Shown in pieces: positions 18,586 through 28,350 of a stretch of DNA of 64,000 bases. Position numbers and translations under genes: made by a program. The first letter of the stretch is position 1, and each line of letters opens with the position of its first letter. Origin of the DNA: Mycobacterium sp. DL (lineage in GTDB: Bacteria > Actinomycetota > Actinomycetes > Mycobacteriales > Mycobacteriaceae); NCBI RefSeq assembly GCF_039729195.1, contig NZ_CP155796.1, positions 4,588,001 through 4,652,000 on the forward strand. Reading direction: 5' to 3'. Below the pieces are notes generated by a model that saw only the letters and a program-made list of their open reading frames with translations, did no database searches and was not told the origin of the DNA.

Positions 18586-19929
18586 TCAGCGCGGGCCTGG
18601 TAGGCGCAGCAGCAGGCGCGCTCCGCCCAGCGGACCTGCCTCCAAAGCCGCTGTGCCGCCGTGCAGGTCGGCCTGCTGGGCGACCAGGGCCAGGCCGAGT
18701 CCGGAGCCCGAGTGCGACGCCGTGGACCCTCGGGTGAACCTGTCGAACACGATGGCGCGTTCCTCCTCGGGAACCCCGACGCCGTCGTCGTCGATCGCGA
18801 TCTCGACGCCGGCCCGTGAGCTGACCGCCGACAGTTGGACCCGGGTGGCGCCGCCGTGTTTGACGGCGTTGGCGATCGCGTTGTCGACCGCCAACCGCAG
18901 ACCGGCGGGTAGTCCGACGATGATCACCGTCGGAGCGGGCGCCAGCGACACCTCGAGGTCGGGGTAGACCCGCATGGCGTCGTGCGCGGCGCGGTCGAGC
19001 AGTTCGGTGATGTCGACCGGCACATGGTCGTCGGCGGTGGACAGCTCGCCCTGGGCGAGGCGCTCCAGCGCCCCCAGGGTGGCCTCGATCCGGGTCTGGG
19101 TGCGGATGACGTCGTTGACGACTTCCTTGCGCTGATCCTCGGCGAGGTCCAGTGTCGCGAGCACCTCGAGGTTGGTGCGCATCGCGGTGAGCGGCGTGCG
19201 CAGTTCGTGTGCGGAGACCGAGGCGAAGTCACGTGCCGAGGTCAGCGCGGCTTTGGTCCGGTTCTGCTCGCTCCAGATGCGCTGCAGCATGCCGTTGACG
19301 GCGTCGGCGATCTCGACCGCTTCGCTGGCACCCCGCACGTCGACGTCGGGTGCTTCGTCGCCGGCGTCGATCTGGCGGGTCTGCTGCGCCAACCGTTTCA
19401 GCGGCCGCACCGCGAACGCCGCGAGCAGCCAACCGAGCAGCGTCGCTGCGCCGACCGAGAACACGCAGATGATGAGCACCCGGCGGTGCAGGTTGTTGGT
19501 GTCGGCGATGGTCGCGTCGTAGGTGGCACCGACGGCCACCGACATCGGGTCAGGGGCCCGGATCTCCACGGTGCGGACCCGGTAACGCACATCGCCGATG
19601 TAAGTGTCGGCATAACCGGGTTCCAGCTGAGGCAGCACGACCTTGGAGGTCGACGTGACCTCCCCGTCTGCCTCACGGACCGTGATGACGGCGTCTTGGT
19701 CGTCGGGGGAGTTCGGGATCTCGTCGAGCCCCCGGGGCAGGAACGGGATGGCGAAGCCGGTGGCCTCGTCGAGGCGCCGGTCCAGGCGTTCCTTGCGGTC
19801 GTTGGTGATGCCGACCCACACCACGGTGCCGACGATGACGACGACGATCGCCGCCCCGATCGCCGTGGCCAGAGCGACTCGGGTGCGCAGCGACGGCGTG
19901 CGACGGAAGATCCGGGACAGCACGGTCAC
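18586..19929 (-). CDS. prrB: Sensor histidine kinase PrrB
   Basis: This 447-residue membrane kinase has two spans (about residues 15-40 and 150-172) enclosing an extracytoplasmic sensor domain, a HAMP linker (FAVRPLKRLAQQTRQIDAGD), a HisKA dimer domain with the phospho-accepting His in FASVSAHELRTPL, and an HATPase domain (N box DNAIANAVKHGG, G1 DDDGVGV, G2 GSGLGLALV). It is the partner of PrrA, 6 bp upstream. In M. tuberculosis PrrAB is an essential two-component system responding to nitrogen and hypoxia-type cues; that is established knowledge, not visible here. Confidence 0.95.
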   Translation of the reverse strand: MTVLSRIFRRTPSLRTRVALATAIGAAIVVVIVGTVVWVGITNDRKERLDRRLDEATGFAIPFLPRGLDEIPNSPDDQDAVITVREADGEVTSTSKVVLPQLEPGYADTYIGDVRYRVRTVEIRAPDPMSVAVGATYDATIADTNNLHRRVLIICVFSVGAATLLGWLLAAFAVRPLKRLAQQTRQIDAGDEAPDVDVRGASEAVEIADAVNGMLQRIWSEQNRTKAALTSARDFASVSAHELRTPLTAMRTNLEVLATLDLAEDQRKEVVNDVIRTQTRIEATLGALERLAQGELSTADDHVPVDITELLDRAAHDAMRVYPDLEVSLAPAPTVIIVGLPAGLRLAVDNAIANAVKHGGATRVQLSAVSSRAGVEIAIDDDGVGVPEEERAIVFDRFTRGSTASHSGSGLGLALVAQQADLHGGTAALEAGPLGGARLLLRLPGPR

Positions 19930-19935
19930 GACGAC

Positions 19936-20637
19936 CTACTGCTGCCTGAGGACAAATCCCACGCCGCGAACGGTGTGCAGGAGCCGCGGCGCGCCGTTGG
20001 CCTCGAGTTTGCGCCGCAGGTAGCCGATGAAGACGTCGACGACGTTGGTGTCGGCGGCGAAGTCGTAACCCCAGACCAGTTCGAGCAACTGCGCACGGGA
20101 CAGCACCGCGGTCTTGTGCTCGGCGAGCACCGCCAGCAGGTCGAACTCCCGCTTCGTCAGGTCGACGTCGACGCCGTCGACCCGGGCCCGTCTGCCGGGG
20201 ATGTCGACCTCGAGAGGTCCGACCGCGATGGTCTCCGACGAGAACGTCGCCGTCGACCCGCGCCTGCGCAGTAACGCCTTGACCCGCGCGACCAGCTCGG
20301 CCAGCACGAACGGTTTGACCAGGTAGTCGTCGGCGCCGGCTTCCAGGCCGGCCACCCGGTCGTCGACCGACGAGCGCGCCGACAACACACACACCGGCAC
20401 GTCGTTGTCCATCGCGCGAAGCGCGGTCACCACCGAGACGCCGTCGAGGATCGGCATGTTGATGTCGAGCACGATCGCGTCGGGCCGGGTTTCGGTGGCG
20501 CTGCGCAGCGCCTCGGCGCCGTCGACCGCGGTGAAGACCTCGAACCCGGACAACCGCAGTCCGCGCTCCAGGGAGGCGAGGACGTCAGGATCGTCGTCGA
20601 CTACGAGCACTCTGGGTGAGCCCACGCCACTGTCCAT
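19936..20637 (-). CDS. prrA: Response regulator PrrA (OmpR family)
   Basis: This 233-residue protein has a receiver domain ([20 protein letters not shown]; phospho-acceptor Asp in [10 protein letters not shown]; Lys in DDYLVKPF) and a C-terminal OmpR-type winged helix ([35 protein letters not shown]). It is nearly identical in design to Rv0903c. I chose ATG at 20637 because the orthologue begins with MDTGV-like residues; a GTG at 20661 would add eight. It is the first gene of the prrAB operon, divergent from the ABC exporter gene. Confidence 0.95.
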   Translation of the reverse strand: MDSGVGSPRVLVVDDDPDVLASLERGLRLSGFEVFTAVDGAEALRSATETRPDAIVLDINMPILDGVSVVTALRAMDNDVPVCVLSARSSVDDRVAGLEAGADDYLVKPFVLAELVARVKALLRRRGSTATFSSETIAVGPLEVDIPGRRARVDGVDVDLTKREFDLLAVLAEHKTAVLSRAQLLELVWGYDFAADTNVVDVFIGYLRRKLEANGAPRLLHTVRGVGFVLRQQ

Positions 20638-20784
20638 GGACGCAATCTTGCCCGATGACACCGCCCAGTCGCGGGACGCCGTGCACGTGCGCCTGATTCA
20701 CGCCGGAATCCGCGTTGTGCAGGACGGCACTCGAATTTTCCTGGGGAAAAGCAGGATTAGCGGGTGTGGGCGCCGGGGAAGCCT

Positions 20785-20815
20785 TTGACCTCATCCATTG
20801 TTGAGGTTCTACGGT
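20785..20815 (+). promoter_or_regulatory. Promoter with internal operator for the ABC exporter cluster
   Basis: TTGACC (20785-20790) and TACGGT (20810-20815) form a -35/-10 pair with a 19-nt spacer. The -10 lies 6 nt before the ATG, predicting a leaderless mRNA. The spacer holds ACCTCA-N8-TGAGGT (20788-20807), a perfect 6-bp inverted repeat in a position where a bound repressor would block polymerase. Confidence 0.5.
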
Positions 20816-20821
20816 GAAAAC

Positions 20822-22798
20822 ATGAGTTTGGAAACGGTTGCCAGGCAATCGCTGTACCGGCAGACGCACGCGCGGGGCGGCGATCTGCGATCGTTGGCGG
20901 ACCGACGCCTGCTCGGCCGGATCTGGCGCTTCGCTGCGCGGCATCACCGCAGGTTGGCGGTGTTCCTGGCGGTGAGCGTCGTCAGCGCGGTGCTGACCGT
21001 GGTGACCCCGCTGCTCGCCGGTCGGGTGGTCGACCAGATCACCGGCGCCGGCAGTTCGGCGGTGGTCGTGGCGCTGGCGCTGGTGATCGCAGCGGTCGCG
21101 CTCGCCGAAGCGGGGGTGTCGCTGGTCACGCGGTGGCTGTCCTCGAGGATCGGCGAAGGTCTGATCCTGGACCTGCGCACCGCGGTCTTCGACCACGTGC
21201 AGCGGATGCCGGTGGCGTTCTTCACCCGCACCCGTACCGGCGCACTGGTCAGCCGGTTGGGCAACGATGTGATGGGAGCGCAGCGCGCGTTCTCCGACAC
21301 GCTCTCAGGGGTGGTGTCCAACCTGGTCGCGCTGACGTTGACGCTGGTGGTGATGCTGAGCATCTCGTGGCAGATCACGCTGCTGTCGCTGGCGCTGATG
21401 CCCTTGTTCCTGATCCCGGCACGCCGGATCGGCAGCTCCATGGCGCGGCTGTCGCGTGAGGCGGCGGCCCACAACGCCACGATGAACACGCAGATGACGG
21501 AGCGGTTCTCCGCGCCCGGGGCGACTCTGGTGAAGTTGTTCGGCGACTCCGGCGACGAGTCCCGCGAATTCCGGGTGCGCGCCGGCCGTGTCCGCGACAT
21601 CGGGGTGCGCACCGCGATGCTGCAGGCGACGTTCATGAACTCGTTGACGCTGATGTCGGCGTTGGCCCTGGCGCTGGTGTACGGGCTGGGCGGGGCGTTG
21701 GCCATCGGCGGGCAGCTGCAGGCCGGCGCGGTGGTCTCGTTGGCTCTGCTGCTGACCCGGCTGTACGCACCGCTGACCGCGCTGGCCAATGCGCGGGTGG
21801 AGGTCGCCACGGCGCTGGTGAGCTTCGAGCGGGTCTTCGAGGTTCTGGATCTGGTCCCGCTGATCGAGGAGCGACCCGGTGCCACGGCGGTGCCCGCCGG
21901 CCCGGTCACCGTGGACTTCGACTCGGTCCGGTTCTCCTACCCGTCCGCCGACAAGGTGTCGCTGGCCTCGCTGGAGGAGGTGGCCGAGCTGGACGAGCGC
22001 GGCGGCGACGAGGTGCTGCACGGCCTGTCCTTCACCGCGCAACCCGGTCAGATGGTGGCGTTGGTGGGATCGTCGGGTGCGGGGAAGTCGACCATTGCGG
22101 CACTGCTGGCACGGCTGTACGACGTCGACTCCGGCGCGATCAGGTTGAACGGGATCGATCTGCGTGATCTCACGTTCGCGTCGTTGAAGGACACCGTGGG
22201 CATGGTCACCCAGGACGGGCACCTGTTCCACGAGTCCATCGGGTCGAATCTCCGGCTGGCCGCTCCCGAGGCGACCGACGACCAGCTGTGGGAGGCGCTG
22301 GAGCGCGCCCGGTTGGCCGATGTGGTCGCCGACATGCCCGACGGTCTGGACACCGTGGTGGGGGAGCGTGGCTACCGGCTCTCGGGTGGTCAGCGGCAGC
22401 GGCTGACGATCGCGCGGGTGCTGCTGGCCTCCCCGCAGGTGGTGGTGCTCGACGAGGCGACGGCATCCCTGGACTCGGAGTCGGAGGCCGCGGTGCAGCA
22501 GGCGCTCGCCGAGGCATTGGCGGGCCGGACTTCCCTGGTCATCGCGCATCGTCTTTCCACCGTGCGGGCCGCGGACGTGATCCTGGTCGTCGAGGACGGG
22601 CTCATTGTCGAGCGCGGTACGCACACGGAGTTGCTGGCGCGCGGTGGCCGCTACGCCGACCTGTACCGCACCCAGTTCGGCACCGACCGCCGAAACTGCG
22701 CTCCGCGCGGCCCCCACTCCCCTTTCTGCGCGCGGAATACCGTTTCGGCAGAGGGGTTAACCACTTGCGCGCAATGGGAAGATCTACTAAGTGAGTGA
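20822..22798 (+). CDS. ABC exporter (fused membrane and ATPase domains), likely homodimeric
   Basis: This 658-residue type-IV exporter has a six-span domain (about residues 45-330) followed by an ATPase with all canonical elements: Walker A GSSGAGKST, Q-loop TQDGHLF, signature LSGGQRQRL, Walker B VVVLDEATASLD and H-loop IAHRLSTV. ATG 20822 follows a TACGGT hexamer by 6 nt. The usual end of the fold is near YADLYRTQFG. The last roughly 37 residues are encoded by a 65-bp palindromic repeat and its flank, and run 8 bp into the next gene. Substrate unknown; lipid or drug export is typical of the family. Confidence 0.9.
   Translation: MSLETVARQSLYRQTHARGGDLRSLADRRLLGRIWRFAARHHRRLAVFLAVSVVSAVLTVVTPLLAGRVVDQITGAGSSAVVVALALVIAAVALAEAGVSLVTRWLSSRIGEGLILDLRTAVFDHVQRMPVAFFTRTRTGALVSRLGNDVMGAQRAFSDTLSGVVSNLVALTLTLVVMLSISWQITLLSLALMPLFLIPARRIGSSMARLSREAAAHNATMNTQMTERFSAPGATLVKLFGDSGDESREFRVRAGRVRDIGVRTAMLQATFMNSLTLMSALALALVYGLGGALAIGGQLQAGAVVSLALLLTRLYAPLTALANARVEVATALVSFERVFEVLDLVPLIEERPGATAVPAGPVTVDFDSVRFSYPSADKVSLASLEEVAELDERGGDEVLHGLSFTAQPGQMVALVGSSGAGKSTIAALLARLYDVDSGAIRLNGIDLRDLTFASLKDTVGMVTQDGHLFHESIGSNLRLAAPEATDDQLWEALERARLADVVADMPDGLDTVVGERGYRLSGGQRQRLTIARVLLASPQVVVLDEATASLDSESEAAVQQALAEALAGRTSLVIAHRLSTVRAADVILVVEDGLIVERGTHTELLARGGRYADLYRTQFGTDRRNCAPRGPHSPFCARNTVSAEGLTTCAQWEDLLSE
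22687..22751. repeat. 65-bp palindromic element, copy 2, inside a coding end
   Basis: The ends are CCGCCGAAAC and GTTTCGGCAG, with GC-rich inner arms (CTCCGCGCGG and CGCGCGGAATAC). It matches the reverse complement of the element at 18518-18582 over both ends and has the same 65-bp length. It is translated as part of the ABC exporter C-terminus, directly before the start of the next gene. Confidence 0.7.
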
Positions 22799-24686
22799 CT
22801 CCTCGAACGCGCTGCGCGCGGCGCCCGCGATAGCGCCGCCGTTCAAGCAGGTGAGGGCCAGTTCAGACCTGTGGCGGATGATGCCCTACCTGATGCCGTA
22901 CCGCGTCCGGTGGATCGCGATGATCGTGGTCGCGCTCGCCAGCCTCGCCGCCACCGTGGCGATCCCGCTGATGACCAAGGCAGTGATCGACGGCCCGGTC
23001 CGGCAGCAGGACCAGCAGGGCCTGTGGATGCTCGGCGCCGCGGCGATGGGCATCGGCGTCGCCGAGGCGGTGCTGTGGTTCATCCGCCGCTGGTTGGTGG
23101 CGCGCGCCACGATGGGCGTCGAGGCCGACATCCGCAAAGACCTCTACGCGCGGCTTCAGATCCTGCCGATGTCGTTCCACGGCCGGTGGCAGTCCGGTCA
23201 GTTGCTGTCGCGGATCATGAACGATCTGAGCACGATTCGCCGGTTCATGTCGTTCGGCCTGATCTTCCTGATGCTCAACGTGCTGCAGATCGCCGTCGTC
23301 ACCACGATCCTGCTGGCGATGTACTGGCCTCTCGGGGTCGTCGTGCTGGTCTCGATCGTGCCGATCACGCTGACGGTGCTGCATTTCCAGCAGGAGTACA
23401 CCCGCCTGTCCCGCCAGGCCCAGGACCAGGCCGGTCACGTGGCCACGCACGTCGAGGAGTCCGCGCTCGGCCTTCGTGTCGTCAAGTCCTTCGGCCGGGA
23501 GGACTACGTCTACGACCGCTTCGACGAGCAACTGACCGATCTGTACGACACCCAGGTGCGCAGGGTTTCGGTGTCGGCCAAATTCTGGACGCTGCTGGAG
23601 GTCATCCCCAACCTGACGCTCATCGTGGTCCTCGGATTCGGTGCCTACGCGGCCGGCCACGGCCAGGTGACGATGGGAACGCTCGTCGCGTTCATCACGA
23701 TGATGCTGTCGCTGGTGTGGCCGATCGCGTCGCTGGGCTTCCTGCTGTCGATGACGCAGGAGTCGTTCACCGCCGCCAACCGAATCGCCGAGATCTTCGA
23801 CGCTCCACGCGAAATCGTCGACGGACCACGGGACCAGCCCGCGCGGGGCGGGCGCCTCGAACTCGTCGACGTGGGCTTCCGGTTTCCCGACGGCGAAGAT
23901 GTGGGCGCGTCCGGAGGGGCGGACGAATGGGTTCTGCGGCACGTCGATGTCACCGTCGAACCCGGTGAGACGTTGGCGCTCGTCGGTTCCACCGGGTCCG
24001 GCAAATCGGTGCTGGCCAGTCTGCTGTCCCGGTTGTACGACGTCACCGAGGGCGAGATCCGGATCGACGCGCAGGACATCCGCGAGTTGTCGCTGGAGGC
24101 CCTGCGGCGCACGGTCGCCACCGCGTTCGAGGATCCGACGCTGTTCTCGATGTCGGTCGCGGAGAATCTCCGACTCGGCCGGCCGGACGCCACCGAAGCC
24201 GACCTGCGGCAGGCCATCGACGTCGCGGCCGCCCAATTCGTCTACGACCTGCCGTTCGGCCTGGATACCCGTATCGGCGAGCAGGGCATGAGCTTGTCCG
24301 GTGGTCAGCGCCAACGACTTTCGCTGGCCCGGGCCATTCTCGCCAACCCGCGGATCCTGGTGCTCGACGACACGCTCTCCGCGCTGGACGTGCACACCGA
24401 GGCGGAGGTCGAGGAGGCGCTGCGCCGCGTGCTGCATTCGGTCACCGGCATCGTGGTGGCGCACCGCGCGTCGACGGTGTTGCTCGCCGACCGGGTCGCG
24501 CTGCTGCAGAACGGCACCATCACCCACGTCGGCACCCATACCGAGTTGCTGGCCACCGTCCCCGCCTACCGGTACCTGCTGGCCGCGGACGACGAACTCG
24601 ACGACGGGGCCGAGCGGGACTGCACGTGGCGTGAAGACGAAGAGCGGGCGCGGCTGCAGCGTGAAGTGCTGGAGGAGAGGCTGTGA
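22791..24686 (+). CDS. ABC exporter half, degenerate-site subunit of a heterodimer
   Basis: This 631-residue membrane-ATPase fusion has six spans in residues 35-310 and an ATPase from about 360. Walker A is GSTGSGKSV and the signature is canonical (LSGGQRQRL). The catalytic glutamate after Walker B is Asp (ILVLDDTLSALD), and the Q-loop Gln is replaced (FEDPTLF). These changes mark the inactive-site half of asymmetric exporters such as TM287/288. GTG at 22791 overlaps the upstream gene by 8 bp, and the stop overlaps the next start (GTGA). It probably pairs with the product of 24683-26521. Confidence 0.9.
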   Translation: MSDSSNALRAAPAIAPPFKQVRASSDLWRMMPYLMPYRVRWIAMIVVALASLAATVAIPLMTKAVIDGPVRQQDQQGLWMLGAAAMGIGVAEAVLWFIRRWLVARATMGVEADIRKDLYARLQILPMSFHGRWQSGQLLSRIMNDLSTIRRFMSFGLIFLMLNVLQIAVVTTILLAMYWPLGVVVLVSIVPITLTVLHFQQEYTRLSRQAQDQAGHVATHVEESALGLRVVKSFGREDYVYDRFDEQLTDLYDTQVRRVSVSAKFWTLLEVIPNLTLIVVLGFGAYAAGHGQVTMGTLVAFITMMLSLVWPIASLGFLLSMTQESFTAANRIAEIFDAPREIVDGPRDQPARGGRLELVDVGFRFPDGEDVGASGGADEWVLRHVDVTVEPGETLALVGSTGSGKSVLASLLSRLYDVTEGEIRIDAQDIRELSLEALRRTVATAFEDPTLFSMSVAENLRLGRPDATEADLRQAIDVAAAQFVYDLPFGLDTRIGEQGMSLSGGQRQRLSLARAILANPRILVLDDTLSALDVHTEAEVEEALRRVLHSVTGIVVAHRASTVLLADRVALLQNGTITHVGTHTELLATVPAYRYLLAADDELDDGAERDCTWREDEERARLQREVLEERL

Positions 24687-26521
24687 CGGCGACGCCCGAG
24701 GAGCAGACGACAACCGATTGGCGCGGCAAGTTCGACGAGCAGGGCGACCTGCCCATCGACGAGACGGTGCCACGGCAGCGTGAGGCTCGCGCGCTGCTGG
24801 GCTCGCTGCTTCGGCCCTACCGGTGGACGGTCGCTTTCCTGGCCGTCATCGTCGTAGTGGAAAACGTTGCACGGCTGTCGGTTCCGCTGCTGGTGCAGAA
24901 GGGCATCGACGACGGCATCCCGCCGCTGCTCGAGGGCGGGCCGGCCACGACATTGATGACGATCGTCGCGGCGTTGTGCGGGGTGGTGGTGGTGCAGGCG
25001 ATCAGCCGACTGTACTTCCTGCGCCGCTCGGGCCGCACCGGCCAGAAGGTGCTGCTCGAACTGCGTCGGCGAGTGTTCCGTCATTTCGGCAAGCTGGACA
25101 TCGCATTTCACGATCGGTACACCTCCGGCCGGGTGGTGAGTCGGTCCACCAACGACGTCGAGGCAATCCAGGACATGCTGGAAACCGGCTTCGACAGCCT
25201 GATCACCGCGGTGCTCACGCTGATCGGTACCTCGGTGCTGCTGATCGTGCTGGACCCCAAGCTCGGCCTGATGTGCCTGGTGGCGTTCCCCGTTCTGGTG
25301 CTGCTGGTCGTGTGGTTCCACCGCGAGTCCTCCCTCATCTACCGCGAGGTCCGCGAGGTCTCAGCGTTGGTCATCGTGCAGTTCGTCGAGACGATGACGG
25401 GAATCAAAGCGGTGCAGGCGTATCGGCGGGAGCCGCGCAACCAGGAGATCTTCGAAGACGTCGCGGACCGCTACCGGGTGATCAACGAGAAGACGTTCAA
25501 ACTGCTCGCCGTGTTCATGCCCGGCGTCAAGCTGGTCGGCAACATCACCACTGGCGTGGTGCTGCTCTACGGCGGCTATCGGGTGCTGAACGGCGAGATG
25601 ACGATCGGCACGCTGACCGCGTTCCTGCTGTATCTGCGCATGTTCTTCGAACCCATGCAGGAGATCTCGCAGTTCTTCAACACGTTTCAGTCCGCGTCCT
25701 CGGCGCTGGAGAAGCTCGCCGGTGTGCTCGCGGAGAAGCCGGGCATCGATGACCCGGCCGACCCCGTGGAGCTGGGGGCGGTCCGCGGCGAGATCACTTT
25801 CGACAACGTGCAATTCGAGTACGCTCGGGGCAGGCCGGTGTTGCCCGGCCTGGACCTGGTGGTACCCGCGGGGCAGACGGTCGCGTTGGTCGGCACGACG
25901 GGCGCGGGCAAGTCGACGATCGCCAAGCTGGTGACACGGTTCTACGACCCGGTGTCGGGGTCGGTCTCGCTCGACGGGGTGGATCTGCGGGATGTGGCGC
26001 AGGCCGAGTTGCGTCGTCACGTCGTGATGGTGACCCAGGAGAACTTCCTGTTCGGCGGAACGGTCGCCGACAACATCCGCTTCGGCAGGCCGGATGCCAC
26101 CGACGAGGAGGTTCGCGGCGCCGCCGCGGCAGTCGGGGCAGACGTCTTCATCGAAGCGCTGCCCGACGGTTTCGAGACCGACGTCGCCAAGCGAGGCGGG
26201 CGGCTCTCAGCGGGGCAACGGCAACTCGTCGCGTTCGCGCGGGCGTTCCTGGCCGACCCGGCGGTGTTGATCCTGGACGAGGCGACCTCCTCGCTGGACA
26301 TCCCGAGCGAGCGGATGGTGCAGCGCGCGCTGGAGACGGTGCTGGCCGACCGCACCGCACTGGTGATCGCACATCGTCTGTCGACGGTGAAGATCGCCGA
26401 CAGGGTGCTGGTGCTCGAGCACGGCCGCATCGTCGAAGACGGTTCGCCGGAGGAACTCACCTCCCGCGAGGGCGGTCATTACGCAGCGTTGCATCAGTCC
26501 TGGGTGCAGTCGCTGGCCTGA
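24683..26521 (+). CDS. ABC exporter half, catalytic-site subunit of a heterodimer
   Basis: This 612-residue exporter half has six spans (about residues 40-330) and an ATPase with Walker A GTTGAGKST, Q-loop TQENFLF, full Walker B VLILDEATSSLD and H-loop IAHRLSTV. Its signature is altered to LSAGQRQLV. This is exactly complementary to the upstream partner: one composite site would use this Walker B with the partner's LSGGQ, while the other would be degenerate on both sides. The start overlaps the upstream stop (GTGA) and the stop overlaps the acyl-CoA synthetase start. Confidence 0.92.
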   Translation: MTATPEEQTTTDWRGKFDEQGDLPIDETVPRQREARALLGSLLRPYRWTVAFLAVIVVVENVARLSVPLLVQKGIDDGIPPLLEGGPATTLMTIVAALCGVVVVQAISRLYFLRRSGRTGQKVLLELRRRVFRHFGKLDIAFHDRYTSGRVVSRSTNDVEAIQDMLETGFDSLITAVLTLIGTSVLLIVLDPKLGLMCLVAFPVLVLLVVWFHRESSLIYREVREVSALVIVQFVETMTGIKAVQAYRREPRNQEIFEDVADRYRVINEKTFKLLAVFMPGVKLVGNITTGVVLLYGGYRVLNGEMTIGTLTAFLLYLRMFFEPMQEISQFFNTFQSASSALEKLAGVLAEKPGIDDPADPVELGAVRGEITFDNVQFEYARGRPVLPGLDLVVPAGQTVALVGTTGAGKSTIAKLVTRFYDPVSGSVSLDGVDLRDVAQAELRRHVVMVTQENFLFGGTVADNIRFGRPDATDEEVRGAAAAVGADVFIEALPDGFETDVAKRGGRLSAGQRQLVAFARAFLADPAVLILDEATSSLDIPSERMVQRALETVLADRTALVIAHRLSTVKIADRVLVLEHGRIVEDGSPEELTSREGGHYAALHQSWVQSLA

Positions 26522-28260
26522 TGCCCCTCGAGGCGTGGATGCTGGTAGCCATGACTGCAACCTCGTTGAACACCGAGAAGTATCGCGCCGCGCGCGATCG
26601 ACTGGTCGACGTGATCGCCGACTACGAGACGGCCGTGGAGACCTTCGAGTGGCCGCGGTTGGACGGCGCTTTCAACTGGGCCACCGACTGGTTCGATGTG
26701 ATCGCCGCCGGTAACGACAACACCGCGCTGTGGATCGTCGAGCAGGACGGCAGCGAGCAGAAGATCACGTTCGCGCAGATGGCCCGTCGGTCCGATCAGG
26801 TAGCGGCCTGGCTTCGTGGGCTCGGTGTCGGGAAGGGCGATCGTGTCATCCTGATGCTCGGCAACCAGGTCGAGTTGTGGGAGTCGATGCTGGCGGTCGC
26901 GAAGCTCGGCGCGGTGATCATGCCGACGACCAGCGCTCTCGGCCCGGCCGACATCACCGATCGGATCGGTCGCGGGCGCGCTCGCTTCGTGATCGCCAAC
27001 TCCTCGGATTCGGGAAAGTTCGAGGGCATCGATGCCGAGTTCACCGGGATTTCGGTGGGCGGCGACGCGGCAGGGTGGCACGCCTATGCCGGCGCGGACA
27101 CGGTGGAGCCGGACGGGCCCTTCGATCCCGGGACCGACACCACCGACCCGCTGCTGGTCTACTTCACGTCCGGTACCACCAGCAGGCCCAAGCTCGTCGA
27201 GCATTCGCAGGTGAGCTATCCGGTGGGGCACATGTCCACGATGGCGTGGATCGGGGTGCGCCCCGGCGACGTCCACCTGGCCATCAGCTCTCCGGGCTGG
27301 GCCAAGCACGCCTGGAGTTGCTTCTTCGCGCCGTGGATAGCCGAGGCGACGATCTTCGTCTACAACTACGCCCGCTTCGACTCCGCCGCCCTGCTGCACC
27401 AGATCCGGCGCGCAGGAGTGAGTACCTTCTGTGCCCCACCGACAGTGTGGCGCATGCTGATTCAGGCCGAGCTCGGTGAGCGGCCGGAGACGCTGCGCGA
27501 GATTCTGGGTGCAGGTGAGCCGCTGAACCCCGAGGTGATCGGTGCGGTACAGCGTTCATGGGGGTTGACCATCCGCGACGGGTTCGGTCAGACGGAGACG
27601 ACGTTGCAGGTCGGCAACACTCCGGGGCAACCGGTGAAAGCGGGTTCGATGGGACGCCCGATGCCCGGGGTGCCCGTCGTGCTGGTGGACCCGCTCAGTG
27701 GCGACCTCGCCGACGAGGGGGAGATCTGTCTGGATCTGAGTGCCACGCCGGTGAACCTGATGACGGGTTATGTCGACGACGAGAAACGCAACGCACTCGT
27801 CATGCGGGACGGCTATTACCACACCGGTGACGTCGCCAGCCGCGACGAGGACGGCTACATCACCTACATCGGTCGCACCGACGATGTGTTCAAGTCGTCG
27901 GACTACAAGGTGTCGCCGTTCGAACTCGAGAGCGTGCTCATCGAGCACCCCGCAGTTGTGGAGGCCGCCGTGGTGCCGCAGCCCGACGCCACCCGACTGG
28001 CGGTCCCCAAGGCGTACGTGGTGCTCGCCGAAGGGTGGTCGGCCGATGAAAACACCGCCCGAGCCATCCTCGAGTACTCACGCGACCACCTGGCGCCGTA
28101 TCTGAAAGTTCGACGCGTCGAGTTCTTCGATCTGCCCAAGACCATCTCGGGCAAGATCCGCCGGGTCGAGTTGCGTCGACGCGAGGACGACGCGCACCGC
28201 TCGGGCGAGGTCATAGCAACCGAGTACCGCTACGAAGACGTCGTCGATCGGCGATCATAG
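26521..28260 (+). CDS. AMP-dependent acyl-CoA synthetase (medium-chain/ACSM-like)
   Basis: This 579-residue adenylate-forming enzyme activates a carboxylic acid with ATP and CoA. Motifs are VYFTSGTTSRPKLVEHS (P-loop), GFGQTETTLQ, YHTGDVASRDEDGYITYIGR, KSSDYKVSPFELE (hinge) and the catalytic Lys in KTISGKIRRVE. The overall pattern (SPGWAKHAWSCFFAPW) resembles mitochondrial ACSM and acetyl-CoA synthetase relatives more than long-chain FadD. The start overlaps the exporter stop (TGATG); an ATG at 26551 is an alternative. Its coupling to the exporter suggests that an activated acid or lipid is linked to export; this is inferred. Confidence 0.88.
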   Translation: MPLEAWMLVAMTATSLNTEKYRAARDRLVDVIADYETAVETFEWPRLDGAFNWATDWFDVIAAGNDNTALWIVEQDGSEQKITFAQMARRSDQVAAWLRGLGVGKGDRVILMLGNQVELWESMLAVAKLGAVIMPTTSALGPADITDRIGRGRARFVIANSSDSGKFEGIDAEFTGISVGGDAAGWHAYAGADTVEPDGPFDPGTDTTDPLLVYFTSGTTSRPKLVEHSQVSYPVGHMSTMAWIGVRPGDVHLAISSPGWAKHAWSCFFAPWIAEATIFVYNYARFDSAALLHQIRRAGVSTFCAPPTVWRMLIQAELGERPETLREILGAGEPLNPEVIGAVQRSWGLTIRDGFGQTETTLQVGNTPGQPVKAGSMGRPMPGVPVVLVDPLSGDLADEGEICLDLSATPVNLMTGYVDDEKRNALVMRDGYYHTGDVASRDEDGYITYIGRTDDVFKSSDYKVSPFELESVLIEHPAVVEAAVVPQPDATRLAVPKAYVVLAEGWSADENTARAILEYSRDHLAPYLKVRRVEFFDLPKTISGKIRRVELRRREDDAHRSGEVIATEYRYEDVVDRRS

Positions 28261-28350
28261 GTCGCCGCTCGATCGCTGTGAGATTCCTGTGTAGAAGCCG
28301 GGTTCGACTCGCAGTCAAGGAAATTGCGTATCCTGGCGCGCGATGTGACC

